64,000 nt of DNA from Arenibacter sp. F20364 (GTDB lineage: Bacteria; Bacteroidota; Bacteroidia; Flavobacteriales; Flavobacteriaceae): NCBI RefSeq assembly GCF_023015905.1, contig NZ_JALKBD010000014.1:1-64000 (forward strand). Reading direction: 5' to 3'. This document shows, in pieces, positions 52,970-62,313 of this stretch. Each line of letters opens with the position of its first letter. Position 1 is the stretch's first letter. The position numbers and the translations under genes were made by a program. The notes under the pieces were generated by a model that was given only the letters and a program-made list of their open reading frames with translations, did no database searches and was not told where the DNA came from.

Positions 52970-55249
52970 TTATTTGGAATATGGGTTTAGGTTAACACGG
53001 AGTAGATAATCATCGGCGGTGATAAATAGATAGCGACCATCATCGCTAAAGGCGCAGTTCCCGGTTTTTTTATCGGTTCTTATAGTTCCCAAGTGTTTGC
53101 CACTGGGGGAGATGATCAAAACCCCATCCGGGCCGGCCAAGAAAATGTTTCCATGCACATCTATTTTCATCCCGTCCGGGGATTGCTTACTGATACTATT
53201 GTTTCTGAGTTCGGTAGCGTCAAAAAACACCCGTTTATTGCTTACTTTTCCATCAGCTACCAGATCATAGGCCAAAATCTTGGGAAAATTAGTGTCCGAG
53301 TCGGCCACGTAAAGCGTCTTATTGTCCAAGGATACGGCTATGCCGTTTGGAGCTTTAATGCTATCGTCCAACAATCTAAGTTCTCCGTTCTTTCCATAGA
53401 AAAAGACCCCATTAAATCCAAGGTCACTTTTCTTATCCCCCAGGCCAAAGGAGGGATCGGTAAAATATAGGTTGCCATTGTTGTCATATACCAAGTCGTT
53501 GGGGGAGTTAAATCTTTTAGCGTTGTAATGGGTTATAATGGGTTGGAATTTGGGACTGAGGGAATCCTTTAAACTGATGAGTTTGCTTATGGCCCTATCG
53601 CCCACCTGGCAAAGCACCAAATCCCCCTTGGGATCCAGAATCAATCCATTGGATCCTTTACCTTTTATTGCCGCATTGGAGCCTGTATATCCGGAGGGAG
53701 CCATATAAAGGCTTAGTCCGTCTATATTGTTCCACTGGTAGATCTTGTTTTCCGGGACGTCCGAAAAAAGAATTTTCTGACCCTGGGGTTCCCACACGGG
53801 ACCTTCGGACCAGTTAAAGCCCTCGGCCACCAATTCTATTCTCGCGTGTTTTGATACCAGGGAATCCAAGGCGGGATCCAAACGTTCTATCCAACCATAG
53901 GATGGATACTTTTTAAGGGAATCAAGAATCACCTCAAATCGATCTTTAATCGCTTTGGCTTGGGGACTAATTTTTGTGGTAGCAAGAGTGTCCTTTTCAA
54001 GGACATCATTTTTAATATCGTAGAACCTGCCATCCCCATATAATTTGTAATGGGAGTTTAAAACAAATTCGGCCAGGGCAAATTGATCTTTGTCCCAGCC
54101 AGGCTTGGGGTTATAGCTCATAAAGACCCAATCGCGTCTAAGGACAGGCCGTTCCTTAAGAACAGATAGAAAACTCTCCCCATCGGTATGAAAACCTTTG
54201 GGTACCGGGGTCTTGGCCACCTCCAGAATGGTGGGTAGAAAATCGATCGCATCCACAAACTCATCACTGTTGCCACCAGCCTTTATTTGGCCGGGCCAAT
54301 TGGCAATGAAGGGCACTTTTATACCGGCTTCGGTTGTTAGTCCTTTGCCACCACGGACCGTTCTATTTCCCATTTGGGAAGTGATGCTTTGGTGGGTACC
54401 ATTGTCCGAATACAGCAGGATAAGCGTTTCTTTCCGTAGTCCCTTTTCTTCCAAGTTAGTGACGATATCCCCTATTATCTTATCCAGGTATTCCACCATA
54501 TCCTTAAAATGGATGGTGTTGTCTTCCAATCTGTTCTCAGGCTTTGCCCATGCGCTGCTATTGGGGGTGGGCGTAAAGGGGCCATGGGTAAGGGCCATGG
54601 GATAGTACACAAAGAAAGGTTTTTCGTTTTGTCTGCCCACAAAATCATTGAGATATCCCGTAAAAATATCGGGACCATATTTGCCTTTGGTATCGCTCAA
54701 GATTTTACCGTTCTGAAAAATGGTAGGGTCGGCATAACGGGAACCTTTGTCCTCGGTATGGGCCGCATGGAACATACTGTATTCGTCGAAACCGGCATCA
54801 CTAACCTTCATTCCCCTTCCCCGGCGGTATTCGGATCCCGGATATTCCGGGGGGTCATAACTCTGTAATTGCCATTTACCTACCATACAGGTGGCATACC
54901 CTGCGTCTTGCATAAGGTGACCAAAGGTTTTTTGCTTAGTGTTCAGTATTCCAAAGGCTTCCCAATTGCGAAAATTGTATTGACCAGTCATCAATTTAAT
55001 TCGGGTTGGGGTACACAGGGGTTGGGCATAGGCCTGATTGAACTGCATGCCCGTTGCTGCCAGTTTATTTATGTTTGGGGTTTTGTAAGAGGTTCCGCCA
55101 TAGCTTTCTATTGCCTCGTATCCCAAGTCATCTACCATGATGAGTATAATGTTGGGACGTTTTTGTTTGGGCTCTTGGGCGCTGGACAAGCTAGAGCAAA
55201 ATAGGGCAAGGAACACTAAACACAAAGAGTTGCTTATTGTGAAGGTCAT
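52970..55249 (-). CDS. Sulfatase fused to an SMP-30/gluconolactonase propeller
   Basis: 759 aa with a signal peptide of about 24 residues (LSSAQE). The S1 sulfatase part covers about 30-460: NIILIMVDDLGY (D40, D41), maturation site C79-T-P-T-R83, GKWQLQ, and LLYSDNGTH. The SMP-30 part covers about 470-759 and keeps the expected metal ligands: E482 (WSEGPVW), N584 (NSPNDLVYD), N635 (APNGIAV) and D692 (SPDGMKID). SMP-30 enzymes open sugar lactones. The fusion suggests desulfation coupled to lactone hydrolysis in the periplasm. It overlaps the PhoD gene by four bases. Confidence 0.9.
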   Translation of the reverse strand: MTFTISNSLCLVFLALFCSSLSSAQEPKQKRPNIILIMVDDLGYEAIESYGGTSYKTPNINKLAATGMQFNQAYAQPLCTPTRIKLMTGQYNFRNWEAFGILNTKQKTFGHLMQDAGYATCMVGKWQLQSYDPPEYPGSEYRRGRGMKVSDAGFDEYSMFHAAHTEDKGSRYADPTIFQNGKILSDTKGKYGPDIFTGYLNDFVGRQNEKPFFVYYPMALTHGPFTPTPNSSAWAKPENRLEDNTIHFKDMVEYLDKIIGDIVTNLEEKGLRKETLILLYSDNGTHQSITSQMGNRTVRGGKGLTTEAGIKVPFIANWPGQIKAGGNSDEFVDAIDFLPTILEVAKTPVPKGFHTDGESFLSVLKERPVLRRDWVFMSYNPKPGWDKDQFALAEFVLNSHYKLYGDGRFYDIKNDVLEKDTLATTKISPQAKAIKDRFEVILDSLKKYPSYGWIERLDPALDSLVSKHARIELVAEGFNWSEGPVWEPQGQKILFSDVPENKIYQWNNIDGLSLYMAPSGYTGSNAAIKGKGSNGLILDPKGDLVLCQVGDRAISKLISLKDSLSPKFQPIITHYNAKRFNSPNDLVYDNNGNLYFTDPSFGLGDKKSDLGFNGVFFYGKNGELRLLDDSIKAPNGIAVSLDNKTLYVADSDTNFPKILAYDLVADGKVSNKRVFFDATELRNNSISKQSPDGMKIDVHGNIFLAGPDGVLIISPSGKHLGTIRTDKKTGNCAFSDDGRYLFITADDYLLRVNLNPYSK

Positions 55250-57084
55250 TTTTTTCTTCTTTTGGTGGATACTGTTTCCGAATATCTGAATTCGCCAGTT
55301 CTTCCGTCATAGAACTGGAAAATGACCTGAGGGTGCTCATAGGCTACCCAGCGTTTTTCACCCAATTGTTGAGGGTTGTTAAAAACATTGTTTATCTGTA
55401 CCACGCAATAATGGGGATACATCCGCTCTGTACGAGGGATGTCGTCCAATACAAAACTGGACCAACGAATGTCCATCTCCCTTTTGTCAAATTGGTATAG
55501 GCCCGATTTTGGGCGATTGCCTTCATCCGACAATCGGTGGTTTACCGAATTATGTGGCCCGGCACAAAATTCCCATATATGGTCGGTGATTTTAACGGCA
55601 AAACTATTGTGAAGGTCACCGGTCAATACAAATACGGGTTGTTCCAGCTCCTCCCAGAAATTGATCAACTTTTCGCGTTCATCCAAAAAGACGGTCCAAG
55701 ATTCGTCTTTATTGCTGGACATGGCATAGCCGCCAGCTCCGATATGGGGGATCATAAAGGGTACCGAGGAAAAAAGGAAAAAGAAATCGGCCTCGCTATT
55801 TTTCATCTCCTCTTTTAGCCACTGCAATTGGTCCTTGCCAAGGAGGGTTAGGCCAGGTTGGTCCCGATTTTGGGTATCGTGCCATTCGCGATGGGTTCGG
55901 GTATCCAACAGGAAAAAATCGCAATTCCCTACTGTAAATTTGGAATAGGATTTTCGGGCTATAGAGTAATCGCCGGAACCGTTGGCAACTGCAGCGGGTG
56001 AAATCCGTAATTTGTGTTTATTGATGATCTCTACTATATCGTATACTTTGGAATTTGGATTGCCATCGTCGACAGAATCCAGGGCAATCTCATCCACTCC
56101 TGCCGTAGGAGTGCCCCAAAGTACATGTAGATTGCCCATTTGCTTTAGGTCCAATATTGTAAAGTCTACATTGGGGTCTGTAAGAATATCGGAACCCTTT
56201 CTGAATTTCCCTTTCCCAAAATGGATATCCTGATCAAATTCCGTGGGATTTGCCCATCCTAGGTAGTCGTACCAGGCTGCCGTACCAATATCCCTAAAAA
56301 CGGTTCGCCGATCCCGTCTTCCTGCGGTGCCCGCTCCCCAAATGTCATTGATCAGTTCGTGGTCATCAAAAGTAAAGTAGGAGGGCACATGTCGGTGCCA
56401 TTCGGCCAAATTTTCGGCCCTGTCCAAATAAGACTTGTAGTTTTCCCAAACCCCCACAACGGTTGGAGCATGGGTAACCATCTTGGGTTGCTCGGCTTTT
56501 TTAAGGTTGTTGGCCTTTAGCCATTCGGTCAGCGGATAGTCGCGTTTTTCCTCGTACAGCCAATCCCCGTTCATAACGGCGAAATTGACTTCGTCCTTAA
56601 CCTCCTTTAGCATGGTGGTATAAGTGGGCAGGCTGGGACCTATACCGTTGTCGGGATTTTGACTGGCACAGGAGCCGTATTCAAACTTAAAGTTGAAAAG
56701 CCCTTCCGGGTTATGTGTTACGTTTACATAATCCTTGGAGTCCGGCAAGGTTCTGAAACTACCTTCCTTGCTTTTGTCCCCGTCCACTTGAAGGTAAAAT
56801 GAATAGACCGTATCCGGTTCCAGATTGGTCAAGGTTGTCCATCCGGTAGTGTCGTCGGCTCTAAATGAATTGACTTCAACGCTTTTGGGGGTCTGGGAAG
56901 TAACTTCAGTTTGTTGATAGACGATGTTGAACGGGCCTGGGGTAGATGTTCTTCCCCAAATACGGACCGAATTATGGCTAATATGGCCCAAAATGGGTCC
57001 ATGGGTAATGGTATTTCCCACTTGCGACCAGGCAGGAAAGGTGATGACTAAGAACAAAATTCTTAATTTCGATACTATTTGCAT
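55246..57084 (-). CDS. PhoD-like metallophosphatase/phosphodiesterase
   Basis: 612 aa with a signal peptide of about 20 residues (FPAWSQ). An N-terminal fibronectin/Ig-like domain (GPILGHISHNSVRIWGRTST) precedes a PhoD metallophosphatase core: FEYGSCASQNPD, AVMNGDWLYEE, FTFDDHELINDIWGAG, LDTRTHREW and FVLTGDLHNSF. PhoD enzymes hydrolyse phosphomonoesters or diesters with Ca/Fe. It is the first gene of the sulfatase operon, where it may instead act on a sulfate ester or a phosphorylated glycan; that is inference. A four-base overlap couples it to the fusion gene. Confidence 0.88.
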   Translation of the reverse strand: MQIVSKLRILFLVITFPAWSQVGNTITHGPILGHISHNSVRIWGRTSTPGPFNIVYQQTEVTSQTPKSVEVNSFRADDTTGWTTLTNLEPDTVYSFYLQVDGDKSKEGSFRTLPDSKDYVNVTHNPEGLFNFKFEYGSCASQNPDNGIGPSLPTYTTMLKEVKDEVNFAVMNGDWLYEEKRDYPLTEWLKANNLKKAEQPKMVTHAPTVVGVWENYKSYLDRAENLAEWHRHVPSYFTFDDHELINDIWGAGTAGRRDRRTVFRDIGTAAWYDYLGWANPTEFDQDIHFGKGKFRKGSDILTDPNVDFTILDLKQMGNLHVLWGTPTAGVDEIALDSVDDGNPNSKVYDIVEIINKHKLRISPAAVANGSGDYSIARKSYSKFTVGNCDFFLLDTRTHREWHDTQNRDQPGLTLLGKDQLQWLKEEMKNSEADFFFLFSSVPFMIPHIGAGGYAMSSNKDESWTVFLDEREKLINFWEELEQPVFVLTGDLHNSFAVKITDHIWEFCAGPHNSVNHRLSDEGNRPKSGLYQFDKREMDIRWSSFVLDDIPRTERMYPHYCVVQINNVFNNPQQLGEKRWVAYEHPQVIFQFYDGRTGEFRYSETVSTKRRKK

Positions 57085-57569
57085 TGGCTTTGCTTTTGGT
57101 TGGTTATATCTATTTGAACAAACCTCAAATTTGGAGTAAGGTATGTACGGTTTTTTGCGTTTTATGCCAATTTTGGGTATTTATCTACATCATATGGTAT
57201 TGCCCATTTATATATTTAAGATGTCAATCACTTAGATTGGGGCTGTATATTCAAAAATCAGCACACAGGCTTACACTTTAGGGCAATTTAAACAATTATA
57301 ACGGTAAGTTGGCTTAGTCGTGCGAAATCCGTTAAATCTGATTCCTAATGTTTATGAGGCTGGCTGCAGTGTCTTTAAATTTTGGTGATATTGATCGGAC
57401 TAGGGATTAAGGGAATCGGTTGCACTATTGATGCATGCCTTTAAATTTTTTTTAATGTCCTTTTAGGTTGCAAGTTTTTGTTTGGGCTGGGGGCATATGG
57501 CCATATTATGATTATTTTGGTTCTTGTATTATTTATACATGGAATGTTCAATTGTTTACAGTAAGATTA
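57085..57569. other. Divergent intergenic stretch, nothing recognised
   Basis: 485 bp between the PhoD gene (minus) and the three-domain gene (plus). In-frame TTG at 57468 would extend the plus-strand protein by 34 unusual residues and is not favoured. No palindrome or RNA stands out. Confidence 0.4.
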
Positions 57570-60500
57570 ATGGAGTATAACAAAATCAAAATAACGGAGA
57601 ATCAAGCTATTAAAATTGGCTCTGAAAACTTTAGTATTCAGGGTTGTGCCAATTCACTTCCAGGGGAAATCGATTTTAACTTTAAGATCGATGCTACGGA
57701 CGGGACGGAATATGTTTTAAAAATATCCCGGCCCGATGAGAACGCTGAGTATTTGGATTTTCAGCAGAAATTGTTGCAGTATGCTTCGGAATACGGTAAG
57801 GATTTAACCTCTCCCATAGTGATTCCAGATGCATTTGGGAATCCAATTTCTGAAATCAAGGACGATTTTGGTCAAATCAGGAAGGTTAGACTATTGTCTT
57901 GGATATCTGGCAGGGTATGGAGTGCCGTAAATCCTCAATTGGACGATCTGCGCTATAGTTTGGGGAATTATTGTGGAAGATTAACCCAGGCCCTTCAAGG
58001 TTTTGATCACCCCCAAGCCCATAGGGAATTTCTATGGGATGTGGCACAAGGCGAATGGACCACTGCTCATCTTCATCTATTTGAAGGGGAGGAAAAAGGG
58101 ATAATAGCCTTTTTTCAAAACAAATTTACGAGTGCTCAACGTAGTTATTCACTACTTCGCAAAGCTGTGGTGCACAATGACGCCAACGACAATAATGTTA
58201 TAGTTTCCCAGAATCCGATAAAGCCCGTCGTGGTTTCGGCCATAGATTTTGGGGATTCGGTTTACACCCAAATTATCAATGATGTGGGTATTGCCTGTGC
58301 CTATGCCATAATGCACCATAATGATCCCTTGGAGGCGGCGTTGCCTATTGTTCGGGGCTATAACGATGCCTTTCCCTTGTTAGAAAGCGAATTGGAACAT
58401 TTGTATATGGCCATCGCTATGCGTTTGGTAATATCCGTAACCAAATCGGCAATCAACAAAAAGGTGGAGCCGGACAATACCTATCTTTTGATCAGTGAAA
58501 AGCCGGCTTGGATGCTGCTTCGAAAATGGAGAACCATTAATCCCGATTTCGCCCATTTTAGTTTTAGGGAAGCCTGTGGGTATTCTGCCCATCCCCATGA
58601 AAAAAAATTTGGAGCTTGGGTCAAGAAACAAAACCTCTCTTTGAGGCAATTGTTTCCGACTGTTGGGGCAGACGAAACACACGCTTTGGATTTAAGTGTG
58701 TCCAGCAAATGGATAGGGCATGAAAAGGATTTTAACGATTTGCCCTTTTTTCAATACAAACTCAATAAACTACAGCGGCAGCACCCTTCCAAAATTTTGG
58801 CAGGGGGATATTTGGAGCCCCGTCCTATCTACACTACTTCATCCTACGATAAAATAGGGAATAAGGGGCGTGAAAGTAGGTCCGTTCATTTGGGGGTCGA
58901 TTTTTGGTTGCCCGCGGATACTCCTGTACATGCCCTTTTTGATGGGGAAGTGGTTACCGCTGTCAATGATGAAGGGGATAAGGAATACGGTGGATTGGTC
59001 ATTTTAAAACATCGGGAAGAAGGCTTGGAGTTTTATACACTTTACGGACATTTGTCCGTGGCCAGTGCTACAAGGTATGAGGTAGGAGCCAAATTAAAGT
59101 CGGGCGATTCTATTGGGGTTTTGGGGAATTGGCCAGAGAATGGCAATTGGACCCCGCATCTGCATTTTCAGATCATGCTTTCCATGCTCGATTATAAAAT
59201 CGATTTTCCAGGAGTGGGCTATCACAATCAAATTGAAGTGTGGAAAAGTCTTTGTCCAGATCCCAATTTGTTATTCAAAACTACGGCTTTGGCTTTGGCT
59301 CGGGAGGTTGCCAACGCGGATATTATCGCCTATAGAAAAGAACATTTGGGAAAAAGTTTGAGCCTGCAATACAAAGTGCCCATTAAAATGGTGCGTGGAG
59401 CAGGTGCCTACCTAATGGATCAATACGGAAGAAAATATTTGGATACCGTAAACAATGTGGCTCATGTTGGCCATGAGCATCCGGAAGTAGTGAAGGCAGG
59501 GCAGGAACAAATGGCCTTGATCAATACCAATAGTCGCTATCTGCATGAAAATATCAATGAATTGGCCAGGGAGCTGTTGGAGACTTTACCGCCTGAACTT
59601 AGTGTACTCCATTTTGTGAATTCGGGAAGTGAGGCCAATGAGTTGGCTATCCGTATGGTAAAGGCGGTTACCGGGGAGCGCGATATTATAGCCTCCGAAG
59701 TCGGCTACCACGGAAATACCAATATGTGCATTGATATCAGTTCTTATAAGTTTGATGGCAAGGGTGGGCAAGGTGCCCCTGAACATACCCATATTTTCCC
59801 TCTTCCCGATGCCTTTAGGGGGAAATACAGAGGAAAAAATACCGGAGAGGAATATGCCAAGGAGGTTAAAGAACAAATAGACAATGTAGAGGCCCAAGGC
59901 AGGGGAGTAGGAGGGTTTATTATTGAGCCCATCATTAGCTGTGGGGGACAGATAGAGTTGCCGGAAGAATTCTTGTCAAGGGCATACCAATATGTGCGGG
60001 ATGCGGGCGGTTTGTGCATTTCCGATGAGGTTCAGGTAGGTTGCGGTCGTATGGGCAAAACCTTTTGGGGCTTTCAACTACATGGGGTAGTTCCTGATAT
60101 TGTTACCATAGGCAAACCCTTGGGCAATGGTCACCCTTTGGCGGCGGTGGTATGTACGCGTGAGGTCGCCGAAAAATTTGCCAATGGAATGGAGTATTTC
60201 AACACTTTTGGTGGTAACCCGGTTTCCTGTGCCATAGGGACAGAGGTCTTGAGAGTTGTAAAACGTGAAAAACTACAGGCACATGCCCTGGGGATTGGAA
60301 CCTATTTGAAAAAGGAACTTATGGCTTTGGCATTGGACTTTCCAATCGTCGGAGATGTAAGGGGACAGGGACTTTTCTTGGGGATTGAATTGGTAAACGG
60401 TAAAATGGAACCTTTGGGGGCCCAGACCGATTATTTGGCCAACCGTATGAAGGATCATGGGATCCTTATGAGTACTGATGGACCGGACCACAACGTATTG

Positions 60501-60596
60501 AAAATTAAGCCTCCTATGGTCTTTTCCCAGGAAAATGCAAAGGAACTAGTTTTTTACCTCAAGAAGATTATGGCCGAAGATTTTATGCAATTGTAA
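57570..60596 (+). CDS. APH kinase / M23 peptidase / class III aminotransferase fusion
   Basis: 1008 aa from the ATG at 57570 (MEYNKIKITENQ). Domain 1 (about 1-345) is an aminoglycoside-phosphotransferase-like kinase with H202-N-D204 and N209 (VVHNDANDNNVIV) and D226. Domain 2 (about 420-560) is an M23 peptidase with a full zinc set H440, D444 (HLGVDFW), H530 and H532 (HLHFQI). Domain 3 (about 575-1008) is a class III PLP aminotransferase with D819 (SDEVQVGCGR) and K849 (IGKPLGNGHP). The kinase-plus-aminotransferase pairing recalls hydroxylysine kinase with phospho-lyase (AGPHD1/AGXT2L). No signal peptide, so an M23 fold in the cytoplasm is odd. Metabolite unknown; monocistronic. Confidence 0.85.
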   Translation: MEYNKIKITENQAIKIGSENFSIQGCANSLPGEIDFNFKIDATDGTEYVLKISRPDENAEYLDFQQKLLQYASEYGKDLTSPIVIPDAFGNPISEIKDDFGQIRKVRLLSWISGRVWSAVNPQLDDLRYSLGNYCGRLTQALQGFDHPQAHREFLWDVAQGEWTTAHLHLFEGEEKGIIAFFQNKFTSAQRSYSLLRKAVVHNDANDNNVIVSQNPIKPVVVSAIDFGDSVYTQIINDVGIACAYAIMHHNDPLEAALPIVRGYNDAFPLLESELEHLYMAIAMRLVISVTKSAINKKVEPDNTYLLISEKPAWMLLRKWRTINPDFAHFSFREACGYSAHPHEKKFGAWVKKQNLSLRQLFPTVGADETHALDLSVSSKWIGHEKDFNDLPFFQYKLNKLQRQHPSKILAGGYLEPRPIYTTSSYDKIGNKGRESRSVHLGVDFWLPADTPVHALFDGEVVTAVNDEGDKEYGGLVILKHREEGLEFYTLYGHLSVASATRYEVGAKLKSGDSIGVLGNWPENGNWTPHLHFQIMLSMLDYKIDFPGVGYHNQIEVWKSLCPDPNLLFKTTALALAREVANADIIAYRKEHLGKSLSLQYKVPIKMVRGAGAYLMDQYGRKYLDTVNNVAHVGHEHPEVVKAGQEQMALINTNSRYLHENINELARELLETLPPELSVLHFVNSGSEANELAIRMVKAVTGERDIIASEVGYHGNTNMCIDISSYKFDGKGGQGAPEHTHIFPLPDAFRGKYRGKNTGEEYAKEVKEQIDNVEAQGRGVGGFIIEPIISCGGQIELPEEFLSRAYQYVRDAGGLCISDEVQVGCGRMGKTFWGFQLHGVVPDIVTIGKPLGNGHPLAAVVCTREVAEKFANGMEYFNTFGGNPVSCAIGTEVLRVVKREKLQAHALGIGTYLKKELMALALDFPIVGDVRGQGLFLGIELVNGKMEPLGAQTDYLANRMKDHGILMSTDGPDHNVLKIKPPMVFSQENAKELVFYLKKIMAEDFMQL

Positions 60597-60659
60597 GTGA
60601 TTTTATCTAATTAACTAAATAAACATCGTTATTGTTAGGCATAGCACAGTCGGGGTTTG

Positions 60660-60750
60660 TCTGTCAGGTCAAGCGGATCCCGATGGTTATCGGGAGTGAC
60701 CTCAATTGCCTAAAATCTCCCCACTGCGCCTGCCTTACGCAGGCAGGCTC
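60660..60750. repeat. Two intergenic palindromes (REP-like)
   Basis: TCCCGAT-ggtt-ATCGGGA at 60678-60695 is a perfect stem that widens through AGGTCA (60666-60671) and TGACCT (60697-60702). GCCTGCC (60728-60734) and GGCAGGC (60742-60748) form a second hairpin. Related GGCAGGCAGG text occurs near 29320. They sit between convergent genes and may act as transcription stops. Confidence 0.45.
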
Positions 60751-60814
60751 TAGGAAACAGTGCCATAGGGTTATTGCAGAGATTCAGAATTGAAACCCTT
60801 GGTAACTATAAAAA

Positions 60815-62092
60815 TTAGTCCATTATAAACTTGGCTCCCAATTCAAATATGCTGGCGCTAAGTCCAGTAGATCTTTCGTATTGGTTAAATCTGAAACTAA
60901 TGCTCTTTAAACCAAATTTCCATACTTTGGACTGGGTAAAAATATCCTTGTAGGTAATACCAAAGCCGTATTGATTACTATCAAATTCGGAAAGGTCATA
61001 ATCAGAGGTATAGTACTGGTAGGTTGATAATGCCGTTTCCTTGGCGTAAAAATAATCGGAGGCTGTTTGGGTGTAATAACGATACATTGGAAATACCGTA
61101 AATTTTTCCGATATTTTTATAGGTATTTCCAAACTTCCTGTATAAGCGGTAACTCCCCAGTCGTCATAATAATATCTAAAATAGGCACGTAGGCTTAACA
61201 GTTCGTTGAGGTAGTACGAAAATCTCCCTCCAACGGGTAATTTGAACCTGGAAGAGGGCAATAATTCAACGTTGTCCGCCAATTGAAATTCCTCTATAAA
61301 AAAGTCGTTCCTATCCTGCAAATAGACTCTTTGGTGTGGGGTGGAAAGGAGTCCGTCTTGAAGAACAAAATCCAGCGAAAGGGATGCTTGGAAGCGCTTG
61401 CTAATGATTTGGGAAAAATTGAGGGAAAGGGAATATGAATTTCTATTTAAGTCCTTAAATTCGTTAAACAGTGGCGAATAAGTCCCTGTCCCTGTAATTC
61501 GGCTATCAAAAAAGCCGTTGCGCAATTCAATGGGGTATTGTGGTTTATAGGTGTCCAAATACACCTGTCCACTTATGCCCAATTCGGTATTTTTTTCGTT
61601 CATCAGATGGGTGTAACCACCTCCAAAACCCACTGAAAAGTAATCGTATTCAGAAGATACTGCAATGTTGCCGCTAACAATATTATTTCTGTCTTTGGAA
61701 CTATGGGTAAAGGTAGGGTGAAAATAAGTTAGGGCATCACTTCTTGAGGCCCCCGAGGATTCCACCCATGGGCTGGCTGTTTTGTTACCGTCAAAAGGGT
61801 TAATATTGCTCGACGAGGCGGAAGTATATGCCGATAATCCCGCATCCAAAGTAAGCACATTGTCCTCACCTATTGGGATGCTAACAATAATGGTAGGGGT
61901 CATGTCCGTCAATTTTTCTGTTCCCTCCCCACCGGTAACCGCCGCATTATCCCCATCTTGGGAGTAATAGCTGTAAAGGAGTTCCACCTCGGTAGTTTCC
62001 AAGACTTTTTTTATATATTCTTGGTTGTTGCCCTGGGAAATTCCTGTCCATGAAATCAGCCCAAAAAATAATATAAGTCCTATTCTTTTCAT
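60815..62092 (-). CDS. DUF3570 outer-membrane-type protein
   Basis: 425 aa from the ATG at 62092 (MKRIGLILFFGLISWTGISQ), which gives a clean signal peptide; upstream in-frame ATGs would run back into the DUF4266 gene. The body is rich in alternating aromatic strands (YTHLMNEKNTELGISGQVYL, LRAYFRYYYDDWGVTAYTGS) and ends KFIMD. This is the DUF3570 pattern, probably a beta-barrel. It closes the unit thioredoxin-ApbE-DUF4266-DUF3570. Function unknown; the ApbE neighbour hints at a flavin-linked or redox process at the envelope. Confidence 0.85.
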   Translation of the reverse strand: MKRIGLILFFGLISWTGISQGNNQEYIKKVLETTEVELLYSYYSQDGDNAAVTGGEGTEKLTDMTPTIIVSIPIGEDNVLTLDAGLSAYTSASSSNINPFDGNKTASPWVESSGASRSDALTYFHPTFTHSSKDRNNIVSGNIAVSSEYDYFSVGFGGGYTHLMNEKNTELGISGQVYLDTYKPQYPIELRNGFFDSRITGTGTYSPLFNEFKDLNRNSYSLSLNFSQIISKRFQASLSLDFVLQDGLLSTPHQRVYLQDRNDFFIEEFQLADNVELLPSSRFKLPVGGRFSYYLNELLSLRAYFRYYYDDWGVTAYTGSLEIPIKISEKFTVFPMYRYYTQTASDYFYAKETALSTYQYYTSDYDLSEFDSNQYGFGITYKDIFTQSKVWKFGLKSISFRFNQYERSTGLSASIFELGAKFIMD

Positions 62093-62099
62093 TATCATT

Positions 62100-62309
62100 T
62101 TAATTGCATCCACATCCACCACCTGTTTTGCCTCCATTGGCGCCCGCAGCAGCTTCCCGATAAATGTGAAAATTAGTTTCAAAACGCTCCAAGCTTTTGG
62201 TCGACAAGGTCATTTCTTCGTCATTGAGATATACCTTGTCGTATTCTTTTACGGCAACACATGAGGAGAGTGATAATATGCCAATAATGGGTATGAGTAA
62301 ACATCGCAT
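62100..62309 (-). CDS. DUF4266 small lipoprotein with a C-terminal CGC tail
   Basis: 69 aa. The lipobox ends at C17 (LSLSSC). The mature part, about 52 residues, has KEYDKVYLNDEEMTLSTKSL and RFETNFHIYREAAAG, and it finishes in a Gly-rich tail NGGKTGGGCGCN with a C-x-C pair. This matches DUF4266. The two tail cysteines could hold a metal or a covalent cofactor. It is sandwiched between apbE (4 bp) and the DUF3570 gene (7 bp), so it is almost certainly part of the same function. Confidence 0.85.
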   Translation of the reverse strand: MRCLLIPIIGILSLSSCVAVKEYDKVYLNDEEMTLSTKSLERFETNFHIYREAAAGANGGKTGGGCGCN

Positions 62310-62313
62310 AATG

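Noticed and set aside
57468-57569. TTG-started extension of the three-domain protein
   Set aside because: The extra 34 residues are Trp/Tyr-rich, unlike the family start, and an ATG follows at the start of the kinase domain.
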